Origin: Lachnospiraceae bacterium
GTDB lineage: Bacteria > Bacillota_A > Clostridia > Lachnospirales > Lachnospiraceae
Length of the DNA: 44,533 nt
Direction: 5' to 3'
Assembly: GCA_017435025.1 (NCBI GenBank)
Contig: JAFSFU010000083.1
Coordinates: 1-44,533 of the forward strand
The notes under the pieces: model-generated
The model's database searches: none
The model's input: the letters and a program-made list of their open reading frames with translations, nothing else
Told to the model about the DNA's origin: nothing
Translations under genes and position numbers: made by a program
Shown here: one piece after another, positions 16,367 through 23,937 of the stretch
Layout of the letters: each line of letters begins with the position of its first letter
How positions within the stretch are numbered: position 1 is the stretch's first letter

Positions 16367-17485
16367 ATGTCAGATAATAGAATTAAAGCGCTTATTGCTG
16401 AAACTTTCCTGGAAGTAGCAGATGCTTTAGAGACAGGTCAGTACGGTAAGAAACCGGTTATCGGTTTCGCTTCCGAAGGCAGTGAGCATGGTGAAGAAAA
16501 CATTAAGAGAGCAATGGAACTTGCAGCAGCAAAGGGTATCGATGCTCGCCTTATCGAGGGTGAAGATGTCCACAAAAAGATGGAATCTATGCTTGACTCC
16601 GGTGAGATCGATGCTACTGTTACTATGCACTATCCATTCCCGATTGGTGTTTCCACTGTTGGTAAAGTTGTAACACCGGGTATTGGTAAACCGATGTACA
16701 TTGCTACAACTACAGGTACATCAGATACAGACCGTATCGCTGGTATGGTTAAGAACGCTATCTATGGTATTATCGCAGCAAAAGCAGATGGTATTGCTAA
16801 TCCGACTGTTGGTATCGCGAATATCGATGGCGCTAGACAGACAGAAAAAGCTCTGCTTAAATTAAAAGAGCAGGGTTATGATATCAACTTCGCAGAGTCT
16901 GCACGTGCAGATGGCGGTATTGTAATGAGAGGTAATGACCTTCTTGCCGGCACACCGGACATCATGGTTATGGACTCCCTTACAGGTAATCTTATGATGA
17001 AGATTTTCTCCGCATCTACAACAGGCGGAAGCTACGAGTCTCTTGGTTGGGGTTATGGCCCGGGTATCGGTGATGGCTACGATAAGTTAGTTATGATCGT
17101 ATCCCGTGCATCCGGTGCTCCGGTTATTGCTGGTGCAATGGAATATGCTACAAACCTCGTTAAGAACAACTGGAAAGAAATTTCCAAGAATGAGTTCGCT
17201 AAGGCTAAGAAAGCTGGCTATGATGCGATCATCGAAGAGTTAAAGAACGCTGGTAAGAAAGAAGCTGCTCCGGCTGCTGCAGTTACAGCACCGCCGAAGG
17301 AGCCGTGTACAGCTCAGATCCCGGGTATCGAAGTTATGGACCTTGAGGATGCTGTTCAGGCACTTTGGAAAGCAGGCATCTATGCTGAAAGCGGTATGGG
17401 CTGTACAGGTCCGATCGTATTAATGGCTGCTGATAAGAAAGAGAAATCTCAGGAAATCTTAAAGGCTGCTGGTTTCATCGGCTAA
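16367..17485 (+). CDS. grdD: Glycine reductase component C subunit alpha GrdD
   Basis: GrdD is the acetyl phosphate-forming subunit of protein C. The 372-residue protein has a PlsX-like phosphate acyltransferase domain (about 25-285), an Ala/Pro-rich linker (about 297-312) and a C-terminal segment with C346 in GMGCTGP, the likely cysteine that carries the acetyl thioester. Another Cys (C314) lies in the linker region. GAAAGGACAGG lies upstream of the ATG. It is the last gene of the operon and a hairpin follows. Confidence 0.94.
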   Translation: MSDNRIKALIAETFLEVADALETGQYGKKPVIGFASEGSEHGEENIKRAMELAAAKGIDARLIEGEDVHKKMESMLDSGEIDATVTMHYPFPIGVSTVGKVVTPGIGKPMYIATTTGTSDTDRIAGMVKNAIYGIIAAKADGIANPTVGIANIDGARQTEKALLKLKEQGYDINFAESARADGGIVMRGNDLLAGTPDIMVMDSLTGNLMMKIFSASTTGGSYESLGWGYGPGIGDGYDKLVMIVSRASGAPVIAGAMEYATNLVKNNWKEISKNEFAKAKKAGYDAIIEELKNAGKKEAAPAAAVTAPPKEPCTAQIPGIEVMDLEDAVQALWKAGIYAESGMGCTGPIVLMAADKKEKSQEILKAAGFIG

Positions 17486-17509
17486 TAAGATGTGAATTTC
17501 ATAGATCGG

Positions 17510-17532
17510 GATACTCCTCAAAAAGGAGTATC
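17510..17532 (+). terminator. Hairpin after grdD, probable operon terminator
   Basis: GATACTCCT (17510-17518) pairs perfectly with AGGAGTATC (17524-17532). The following TTGGTTTATG is a weak T-run, so termination may be incomplete. Longer T-runs occur from 17562. Confidence 0.6.
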
Positions 17533-17626
17533 TTGGTTTATGAAAAATATAAAACAATTATTGTTTTTTTAAATACGATTAAAATTTAAATTTGTTTTTT
17601 TCTGTATTTTTTGTCAATTTTTGTTG

Positions 17627-17655
17627 TTGACAGGTCAGAAAAAACATGCTAAACT
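17627..17655 (+). promoter_or_regulatory. Promoter of tRNA-Sec and probably selA-selB
   Basis: TTGACA (17627-17632), a 17-base spacer and TAAACT (17650-17655), with an extended -10 TGC just before it. Transcription would start near 17662, 18 bases before the tRNA. Confidence 0.75.
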
Positions 17656-17679
17656 GAATAAGTCATACGAAGTGAATTT

Positions 17680-17773
17680 GGAGGTAGATAGGTTGCTGGT
17701 GTGCCTCGCGGTCTTCAAAACCGTTGTGAAGGGTTAGGAGCCCTCCGGGTGGGTTCGATTCCCACCTCCTCCG
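17680..17773 (+). tRNA. selC: tRNA-Sec (anticodon UCA)
   Basis: The 94-base tRNA reads UGA as selenocysteine. The anticodon arm GCGGT-CTTCAAA-ACCGT gives anticodon TCA. A long variable arm (AGGG-TTAGGAG-CCCT) and T arm (GTGGG-TTCGATT-CCCAC) are typical of tRNA-Sec. The 3' end is CTCCTCC plus discriminator G, with no encoded CCA. The 5' strand GGAGGTAG pairs in the first five positions, but positions 6 and 7 (T opposite T, A opposite C) do not pair, which is unusual for the expected eight-bp acceptor stem. The D arm is also hard to draw beyond AGGT/GCCT. It lies just before selA and between the selenoprotein genes and selB, which supports the call. Confidence 0.93.
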
Positions 17774-17812
17774 TTTTTATCTTAATTCATCGAAGTAGGA
17801 GGAATATAATAT

Positions 17813-19219
17813 ATGGATAACAAGCAGAATTTATTGCGTGGTATCCCTAAGATTGATGAGTTGCTTCTCGATGAGCAGCTTATTTTTTTTATGGAAACCA
17901 CACCGAGAGCAGTTGTCGTTGATGCTGCAAGAGAGATCATCGATGGTCTTAGAAAGGAAATCCTTGCAGAGACAAGAGACAGCATTCCGGATAAAAACGA
18001 GCTGATTTCTGAAATCTGCAGCCGTATTACCGGCAAGAAAAAACATAATCTTCGTACGCTGGTAAATGCAACAGGTGTTGTGCTTCACACTAATCTTGGA
18101 CGATCCAATCTTTGTAAGACTGCTGTTGAGAGCGTTATGGCTGTGGCTGATTCCTATTCCAATCTGGAATATGATGTAAAGAAAGGTGCCCGCGGTTCCC
18201 GTCATGACCATGTGGAAAAGATCATTACCGAAATTACCGGCGCAGAAGCGGCGATGGTTGTAAACAACAACGCGGCTGCAACGATGATCTGTTTATCTGC
18301 TATGGCATATGGAAAAGAAGTCATTACTTCTCGAGGTGAGCTGGTTGAGATCGGCGGTTCCTTCCGTATTCCGGATATTATGGAACAGAGCGGTGCTCAT
18401 CTGAAAGAAGTTGGTACAACCAATAAAACAAAGCCGTCTGATTATCGTAATGCATATGACCCGGAGAAAACTGGTGCGTTTATGAAGGTTCATACAAGTA
18501 ACTACCGTATCCTCGGCTTTACCCAGGAAGTATCCCTGAAAGAGATGGTTGCGCTCGGTAAAGAGTACAATCTGCCGGTTATCTACGATATGGGAAGCGG
18601 CCTTATGACGGATCTTTCCCGTTACGGTGTGGATGAACCGACTGTTATTGATGCGTTAAATGATGGCGCTGATGTGGTGCTGTTCAGTGGTGATAAACTG
18701 CTTGGTGGTCCGCAGGGCGGTGTCCTGATCGGCAAAAAAGAATATATTAATAAGATGAAGAAGCATCCGCTTGCCCGTGCATTCCGTGTCGATAAGATGA
18801 CACTGGCTGCTATGGAGGCTACATTCTTCGAGTATCTGGATATGGATACAGCAAAGAAGAATATTCCGGTGCTTCAGATGATTACTTATACAGAAGATGA
18901 ATTAATTGCGAAGGCGAACAAACTGATCGATGCGATCAATGCAAAGACAGATGTGTATGAGCTTGCGATTGAGCCATGTAATGATCAGATCGGCGGCGGC
19001 TCTGCTCCGACTGTGAAGCTGCATGGTCAGGCAGTGTCCGTAGCGACAGATGCGATCTCTGCCGAGCGATTAGAGCGCCTGATGCGTAAAGCAGAAGTTC
19101 CGGTTATTGTGCGTGTTGCACATGATCAGGTATTGTTCTCTGTGAGAACGATCAAAGAGAGTGAAATGAGTCTGGTAGCTGATGCACTTGTTTTTGCAGC
19201 TTCCGCTATCAATGAATAA
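17813..19219 (+). CDS. selA: L-seryl-tRNA(Sec) selenium transferase SelA
   Basis: SelA is a PLP enzyme that converts Ser-tRNA-Sec into Sec-tRNA-Sec with selenophosphate. At 468 residues it is the usual length. The N-terminal tRNA-binding part is followed by the aminotransferase-like core with NATGVVLHTNLGRS, VVNNNAAATM and the PLP lysine K295 in F-S-G-D-K-L-L-G-G. Lysine 295 has the same number as in the E. coli enzyme. AGGAGG precedes the ATG. It follows tRNA-Sec by 39 bases and precedes selB by 44. selD, which makes its substrate, is not in this window. Confidence 0.97.
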   Translation: MDNKQNLLRGIPKIDELLLDEQLIFFMETTPRAVVVDAAREIIDGLRKEILAETRDSIPDKNELISEICSRITGKKKHNLRTLVNATGVVLHTNLGRSNLCKTAVESVMAVADSYSNLEYDVKKGARGSRHDHVEKIITEITGAEAAMVVNNNAAATMICLSAMAYGKEVITSRGELVEIGGSFRIPDIMEQSGAHLKEVGTTNKTKPSDYRNAYDPEKTGAFMKVHTSNYRILGFTQEVSLKEMVALGKEYNLPVIYDMGSGLMTDLSRYGVDEPTVIDALNDGADVVLFSGDKLLGGPQGGVLIGKKEYINKMKKHPLARAFRVDKMTLAAMEATFFEYLDMDTAKKNIPVLQMITYTEDELIAKANKLIDAINAKTDVYELAIEPCNDQIGGGSAPTVKLHGQAVSVATDAISAERLERLMRKAEVPVIVRVAHDQVLFSVRTIKESEMSLVADALVFAASAINE

Positions 19220-19263
19220 CGAATCTGATCTTTCAGATTCATATGAAGGAGTGAGACGACAGG

Positions 19264-19752
19264 ATGCAAAATGTAATTGTTGGTACATCCGGTCATGTAG
19301 ACCATGGTAAAACATGTTTAATCAAAGCACTTTCCGGTTTTGATACAGACCGTTTAAAAGAGGAGCAGAAGCGTGGTATTACCATCGAATTGGGATTTGC
19401 GAATTTGCCAAATGATGAAGGTCTTCATATAGGTATCATTGACGTTCCTGGCCATGAAAAGTTTGTAAAGAATATGCTTGCCGGTATTGGCGGCATCGAC
19501 CTGGTACTTCTTGTGGTCGGTCTCGATGAAGGCGTTATGCCGCAGACGGTTGAGCACTTTGAAATTTTAAAGATGCTTCATATCCGTCAGGGTATTATTG
19601 TATTTACCAAGTGTGATCTGGTTGATGAAGACTGGGCCGATATGGTAGAAGAAGATGTGGATGTACTGGTGGAAGGCAGTTTCCTTGAGAATGCGGATCG
19701 CATTCGTGTTTCTGCATACACAGGAGAAAATATTGATGTTTTAAAAAAATGA
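19264..19752 (+). CDS. selB: SelB selenocysteine elongation factor, N-terminal GTPase part (frame interrupted)
   Basis: SelB carries Sec-tRNA to ribosomes paused at UGA with a SECIS hairpin. This frame encodes the EF-Tu-like GTPase domain: G1 [11 protein letters not shown] (residues 8-18), GITIELGFA (switch), [12 protein letters not shown] and TKCD. It ends at TGA 19750-19752 after ENIDVLKK, exactly in a run of seven A (19743-19749). The rest of SelB continues in the -1 frame from 19749, and alignment by eye across the junction loses no residue. The fused length would be 636 residues, normal for SelB. Possible causes are a -1 programmed frameshift or transcriptional slippage, one A missing from the assembly, or a true split gene with ATGA overlap. 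Since selenoproteins are encoded next door, a functional product is expected. Confidence 0.9.
   Translation: MQNVIVGTSGHVDHGKTCLIKALSGFDTDRLKEEQKRGITIELGFANLPNDEGLHIGIIDVPGHEKFVKNMLAGIGGIDLVLLVVGLDEGVMPQTVEHFEILKMLHIRQGIIVFTKCDLVDEDWADMVEEDVDVLVEGSFLENADRIRVSAYTGENIDVLKK
19740..19752 (+). other. Slippery A7 run and UGA in selB (candidate -1 frameshift site)
   Basis: The zero frame reads TTA AAA AAA TGA. Both T-TTA-AAA (19740-19746) and A-AAA-AAA (19743-19749) fit the X-XXY-YYZ slippery pattern, and the stop codon directly follows. An internal AGGAGA (19722-19727) lies 12-15 bases upstream, the place of the stimulatory Shine-Dalgarno in dnaX. A hairpin CCGG-aa-ATCG / CGAT-CCGG spans 19774-19797, 24 bases downstream, rather far for a standard stimulator. 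Confidence 0.5.
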
Positions 19753-21173
19753 TCCTCGATAAGGTTCGCGTTACCGGAAATCGTAAGAGCGATCCGGAGT
19801 TATTCCGTCTTCCAATCGACCGTATCTTTACAAGAGAAGGTTTCGGTACCGTTATCACCGGTACACTTTTGGAGGGAAGCTGTAATGTCGGCGACGAGAT
19901 TATGGTTTATCCGGAAGAAAAACTGGTTAAGATCCGTGGTATTCAGAGCCATGGACAAAGCGAGCAGGTAGCGTACGCCGGTCAGCGTACGGCGATCAAC
20001 CTTGCGAATGTTAAGAAAGAGGATCTGCTCCGTGGACAGGTGCTTGCAGCTCCGGGAACAATGAGCAACAGTATCTTCCTTGATGCAAAAGTTACGCTGT
20101 TCAGTACAACCGGCAGAACCCTTCGCAATGGCGATCGTGTTCATTTCAACTACGGTTCTGCGCAGACGATCGCAAAGGCAGTTCTCCTGGATAAAGATTC
20201 CATCGGTGCGGGAGAGAGCGCTTATGTGCAGTTCCGATTTGATGAACCATTGGCTGTCAAGAGAAATGACCGTTTTATTATCCGTTTCTATTCTCCGGTA
20301 GAAACTTTTGGTGGCGGCATTATTCTTGATGGATGTCCGGGTAAGCATAAGAGAAATCAGGAACCACTGATTCAGGCGTTACAGATCCGTGAGAATGGTA
20401 CGGATGATGAAATTCTGGAGCTGGTTCTTCGTGAACAGAGCATCCATTTCCCGTCGGTACATGATATCGCATCAAAACTGAACTGGAATGATTCGGAAAC
20501 AGCTGCAAGGCTGGAAGTTCTGAAGAAGCAAAAGAAAGCCCTGTCCTTGAATGATGGTAATTATTTCCATAAGACATTCTGGGATCGTGTGACGGATAAA
20601 ACTTCTGAATTGTTAAAAGCGTTCCACAACGAGAATCCGATCGCTTCCGGTATGGAAAAAGAGGAGTTTAAGAGCCGTATTCTTGCATCATTCTACCTGA
20701 CAGACGGCAAGCAGGGTGATGTTCTTTTAAACGAACTCCTGAAACGTGGCGTTATCAATGCGGTTGGCAGTACCGTGGCGTTAGCAGGATTTGAAGCATC
20801 TTATTCCGATGCCCATGCAGGTATGAGAAAGGCAATGCTGAAAACCTATATGGAAGCTGGATTTGAGGCACCGGCAACAGACGATGTACTTGGTATGTTT
20901 AAGGATAAGAAACAGTCCAAACAGGTCCTTATGGATATTGTAAAGGAAGGCAGTCTCGTAAAACTGAATCCGGGTGCCTATCTTTATAAAGAGCACTATG
21001 AGAAAGCTGTTGCGCTTATGCGAGAGCATTTTGCAACACACGATACCATGTCACTTGCCGAGTTCCGTGATATACTTGGAACCTCAAGAAAATATGTACT
21101 TTTGATCCTGGAATATCTGGATGAAAAGCGAATTACAAAACTCCAGGGAGATGTAAGAGTTCTCCTTAAATAA
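19749..21173 (+). CDS. selB: SelB C-terminal part (domains II, III and winged helices)
   Basis: This -1 frame carries the remainder of SelB: the beta-barrel domains (LFRLPIDRIFTREGFGTVITGTL, and the AGQRTAINL stretch) and C-terminal winged-helix repeats that bind the SECIS hairpin, ending with SRKYVLLILEYLDEKRITK. It has no ribosome binding site for the ATG at 19749 (nearest AGGAG about 22 bases upstream), and the ATG overlaps the upstream TGA as ATGA. Independent translation is therefore less likely than a fused product. The lysR gene begins 11 bases after its stop. Confidence 0.9.
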   Translation: MILDKVRVTGNRKSDPELFRLPIDRIFTREGFGTVITGTLLEGSCNVGDEIMVYPEEKLVKIRGIQSHGQSEQVAYAGQRTAINLANVKKEDLLRGQVLAAPGTMSNSIFLDAKVTLFSTTGRTLRNGDRVHFNYGSAQTIAKAVLLDKDSIGAGESAYVQFRFDEPLAVKRNDRFIIRFYSPVETFGGGIILDGCPGKHKRNQEPLIQALQIRENGTDDEILELVLREQSIHFPSVHDIASKLNWNDSETAARLEVLKKQKKALSLNDGNYFHKTFWDRVTDKTSELLKAFHNENPIASGMEKEEFKSRILASFYLTDGKQGDVLLNELLKRGVINAVGSTVALAGFEASYSDAHAGMRKAMLKTYMEAGFEAPATDDVLGMFKDKKQSKQVLMDIVKEGSLVKLNPGAYLYKEHYEKAVALMREHFATHDTMSLAEFRDILGTSRKYVLLILEYLDEKRITKLQGDVRVLLK

Positions 21174-21184
21174 GGGAGGTCTGT

Positions 21185-22114
21185 ATGGAATTCAGACAGT
21201 TAGAGGCATTTGTAAATGCCGTAAAATACAAAAGCTTTTCAAAAGCTGCCGATGCAACGTTTTTGACTCAGCCGACGATCAGTACCCATGTTGGTAATCT
21301 GGAAAGTGAATTGGGCGTCAAACTGTTGAATCGAAAAGGTCGCGATATTACGTTAACGCAGCAGGGACAGGAGTTCTATGCTTACGCCATCGATCTTCTG
21401 AATACCAGAGATAAGGCATTTTCTGTGCTTCATGACAAAAAAGAAGAACTTGACGGAATTCTTGAGATTCAGACGTCCTCGATTCCGGGACATTATTATC
21501 TTCCGAAATTGATGGAAGGATTTCACAGACGTTATCCAAAGGTTCGCTTTTATGTAGAACAGACTGACAGCCGGATCGTAAATGATAACATTGCAAATCA
21601 GCAGTGTGAGATCGGTCTGACCGGCTATAAGGGGAACACTGCGCTCAATTACGAGCCGGTATTCTGTGACGAGATGGTTCTGATCACGCCGGATACGGAA
21701 AAATACAGCCAGTATAAAAATGGCGATGAGATTCCCGTTGACCTATTCATCCACGAACCGTTTATCATGCGTGAAGACGGTTCGGGAACGAAAGAAGAGA
21801 TGGAAAAAGCACTGGTCAATGGCAAAGCCGTATTTAAAACGGTAGACGTTATTGCCAGAATGAGCAATATGACTGCTGTGAAGCAGGTTGTCAGCAGAGG
21901 ACTCGGTGTTTCCATCGTGTCAGAGCAGATCGTAAAAGAGACAGCTCTCATTGAAAATATCCGTTATTTCAAAATCCGCGGATTGAATAAAAAGAGATGT
22001 TTTTATCTGGCATACAACAAGGGAATCTGTTTGTCTCCGATTGCAGAACGTTTCTTAGAATATGTTCGCGAGACAGTAGCAACGGAAGAGGATTCCTGCA
22101 GAAATAAAAAATAA
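21185..22114 (+). CDS. LysR-family regulator associated with selenium metabolism
   Basis: This 309-residue regulator has an N-terminal winged helix-turn-helix (MEFRQLEAFVNAVKYKSFSK to about residue 60, with QPTISTHVGNLE recognition helix) and a periplasmic-binding-protein-like effector domain (about 90-295). Its close spacing to selB (11 bases, GGGAGG site) suggests co-transcription with selA-selB. A LysR subfamily linked to selenium genes is known, and this one lies between selB and yedE, so control of the downstream selenium uptake genes is likely. The ligand is unknown. A possible binding site lies at 22145-22163. Confidence 0.88.
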   Translation: MEFRQLEAFVNAVKYKSFSKAADATFLTQPTISTHVGNLESELGVKLLNRKGRDITLTQQGQEFYAYAIDLLNTRDKAFSVLHDKKEELDGILEIQTSSIPGHYYLPKLMEGFHRRYPKVRFYVEQTDSRIVNDNIANQQCEIGLTGYKGNTALNYEPVFCDEMVLITPDTEKYSQYKNGDEIPVDLFIHEPFIMREDGSGTKEEMEKALVNGKAVFKTVDVIARMSNMTAVKQVVSRGLGVSIVSEQIVKETALIENIRYFKIRGLNKKRCFYLAYNKGICLSPIAERFLEYVRETVATEEDSCRNKK

Positions 22115-22144
22115 TTGAATAACAATTGAATAAGTATAGAAAAA

Positions 22145-22163
22145 ATCAATACTTCGATTTGAT
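22145..22163 (+). promoter_or_regulatory. Possible LysR-type binding site upstream of yedE
   Basis: ATCAA (22145-22149) and TTGAT (22159-22163) form an interrupted palindrome with nine bases between, as in LysR boxes, and it sits 17 bases upstream of the -35 of the yedE promoter. Two direct copies of ATTGAATAA also lie just upstream (about 22114-22136). Confidence 0.3.
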
Positions 22164-22180
22164 CTAAAGTTTTTTTGAAT

Positions 22181-22209
22181 TAGACAGTGCCCCTTGAAAG
22201 TGTTAAAAT
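22181..22209 (+). promoter_or_regulatory. Promoter of the yedE selenium gene group
   Basis: TAGACA (22181-22186), a 17-base spacer and TAAAAT (22204-22209), about 70 bases before the yedE start. Confidence 0.55.
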
Positions 22210-22278
22210 TGTGTGAAGCAGGGAATAGAAAACAAACTATTTTCTGACATATTCCACAATAAGAAAAGGGGTATAGAG

Positions 22279-23352
22279 ATGAATTTAACAGAAAACAAAA
22301 AGACACTGGCATTATCCGGTGCGATCCTCGGTGTGATTGCTGTCGTATTAGCAATGATGGGCAACCCGAAGAACATGGCAATCTGTGTTGCATGCTTTAT
22401 CCGTGATATCGCAGGTGCAACAAAGCTTCACACAGCAGCAGTTGTACAGTACATGAGACCTGAAATTGTTGGTTTTGTGCTTGGTGCATTTATAATTGCT
22501 GTTATCACAAAAGAGTACCGTTCCACAGCAGGTTCCTCTCCAATGATTCGTTTTATCCTTGGTGTGATCATGATGATCGGTTCTCTTGTATTCCTTGGAT
22601 GTCCGCTTCGTATGGTAATCCGTATGTCCGCAGGTGACTTAAACGCATACGTTGCACTCATCGGCTTTGCAGCTGGTGTGTTCACAGGTTCTATCGCACT
22701 GAAGAAGGGATTCTCCTTAGGACGTGCTTACCTGGTAGATAAAGCATCCGGTGCGGTTCTTCCGATCGTGCTTGTTGTACTTTTTATCTTAAGCCTTACA
22801 ACAGGTCTCTTTGCAGTTAGTGAAAGCGGCCCAGGCAGCATGCATGCACCGGTTCTCGTTGCTTTTGTTGGCGCACTTATCTTTGGCGCACTTTCTCAGA
22901 AAGTACGTACTTGCTTCGCAGGCAGCCTTCGTGATGTATTTATCATGAAGAATTTCGACCTTCTTACAATCATCGGCGGTTTCTTCGTAGTTATGGTTGT
23001 ATTTAACGTAGTAAATGGTTCCTTTAACCTTTCCTTCGCAGGTCAGCCGGTAGCACACTCCCAGCATATCTGGAACATCCTTGGTATGTATGCAGTTGGT
23101 TTTGCAGCTGTTCTTGCAGGTGGTTGTCCGTTAAGACAGCTGATCCTTGCTGGTCAGGGTTCCTGTGATTCCGCAGTTACATTCTTAGGTCTTCTTGTTG
23201 GCGCTGCATTCTGTCACAACTTTGGCCTGGCAGGTGCAGCAGCATCCGCAGAGAGTGCTGGTGGCCCGGGCATCAATGGTCAGGTAGCTGTTATCGCTTG
23301 TATCGTTGTTCTTTTCATCATCGGTTTTGCTCCGAAGAAGAAAGCGAACTAA
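22279..23352 (+). CDS. yedE: YedE-family putative selenium transporter
   Basis: This is a polytopic inner membrane protein of about 357 residues with two YeeE/YedE (DUF395) repeats. It is thought to import a selenium compound in bacteria that have Sec or selenouridine; related YeeE proteins import thiosulfate. The ATG at 22279 has AAAAGGGG upstream; an upstream in-frame GTG (22213) has no site. Conserved cysteine motifs are LGCPLRMVIR (first repeat) and GGCPLRQLI (second), plus GSCDSAVTF, which may relay a chalcogen through the membrane. It heads the group yedE-yedF-DUF3343-cysteine desulfurase. The exact substrate is inferred from context. Confidence 0.88.
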   Translation: MNLTENKKTLALSGAILGVIAVVLAMMGNPKNMAICVACFIRDIAGATKLHTAAVVQYMRPEIVGFVLGAFIIAVITKEYRSTAGSSPMIRFILGVIMMIGSLVFLGCPLRMVIRMSAGDLNAYVALIGFAAGVFTGSIALKKGFSLGRAYLVDKASGAVLPIVLVVLFILSLTTGLFAVSESGPGSMHAPVLVAFVGALIFGALSQKVRTCFAGSLRDVFIMKNFDLLTIIGGFFVVMVVFNVVNGSFNLSFAGQPVAHSQHIWNILGMYAVGFAAVLAGGCPLRQLILAGQGSCDSAVTFLGLLVGAAFCHNFGLAGAAASAESAGGPGINGQVAVIACIVVLFIIGFAPKKKAN

Positions 23353-23405
23353 TTTTCTGTAACTGATTAATCTGAAACTTTTGAGATAGAAAAGAGGAAT
23401 TGATT

Positions 23406-23606
23406 ATGTACGTAGTAGACGCAAGAGGATTATCCTGTCCGGAGCCGGTTATGATGACACAGGCTGCTCTTAAGAATAACAAATCCATTAAGGTTTTAGT
23501 GACTGAGCCGCATCAGAAGGCAAACGTAGAAAAGTTTGCAAAAAGTCAGAATAAGAAAGTAACCGTTACGGATAAGGGAGACGAATTCGAACTGGTTATC
23601 GAATAG
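23406..23606 (+). CDS. yedF: Sulfurtransferase-like protein of the YedF/TusA family
   Basis: This 66-residue protein has the TusA/SirA fold with the CPxP motif and Cys11 in GLSCPEPVMMT. Such small proteins carry persulfide sulfur, or in this context perhaps selenium. The ATG at 23406 has AAGAGGA eight bases upstream; an in-frame TTG at 23400 is less likely. Its location immediately after yedE, 53 bases downstream, matches the widespread yedE-yedF pairing and suggests it receives the imported chalcogen. Confidence 0.87.
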   Translation: MYVVDARGLSCPEPVMMTQAALKNNKSIKVLVTEPHQKANVEKFAKSQNKKVTVTDKGDEFELVIE

Positions 23607-23618
23607 AAAAGAGTGTAT

Positions 23619-23855
23619 ATGAGACAAAAAGAATGGAAGTTAATTATTACATTCCATACAACCGCTGATGCCATTGCCTTTGAAAAGGCATGTAAAGCAA
23701 ATGGAAAACCGGGTCGTATGATTCCGGTTCCAAGAGAGATTTCCGCCGGATGCGGATTGGCATGGGCGACAGTTCCGACTGAGCGTGACGGCATGGAGGA
23801 ATTCCTTGCTGAACAGAAGATCGCTTATGAGGAAATGACCGAGTTATTACACTAA
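23619..23855 (+). CDS. DUF3343 protein, putative Se/S carrier
   Basis: This 78-residue soluble protein belongs to the DUF3343 family, proposed to bind or carry Se or S. The body TFHTTADAIAFEKACKANG is followed by the conserved Cys in SAGCGLAWA and a C-terminal MTELLH. ATG 23619 is chosen over the in-frame GTG 23613 because AAAAGAG lies just upstream. It starts 12 bases after yedF and so is co-transcribed. Its role in selenium delivery is inferred from the neighbours. Confidence 0.82.
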   Translation: MRQKEWKLIITFHTTADAIAFEKACKANGKPGRMIPVPREISAGCGLAWATVPTERDGMEEFLAEQKIAYEEMTELLH

Positions 23856-23866
23856 TGAATAGCAGA

Positions 23867-23911
23867 CAGACGCCTATTGTTACACGCCCCCGCGGTGATA
23901 CGAGGCGTCTG
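23867..23911 (+). terminator. Hairpin between the DUF3343 gene and the cysteine desulfurase gene
   Basis: CAGACGCCT (23867-23875) pairs perfectly with AGGCGTCTG (23903-23911), followed by TTTTCTG. The 27-base loop has its own partial pairing. It could cause partial termination before the desulfurase gene. Confidence 0.5.
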
Positions 23912-23937
23912 TTTTCTGAATTTATTGGAGGATGAAT

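Noticed and set aside
19750..19752. UGA in selB as a selenocysteine codon
   Set aside because: Continuing in the same frame gives no SelB-like sequence; homology resumes only in the -1 frame.
22789..23067. Cysteine-rich 92-residue ORF on the minus strand
   Set aside because: It is the antisense shadow of yedE, whose codon pattern and motifs are clear; no ribosome binding site of its own.
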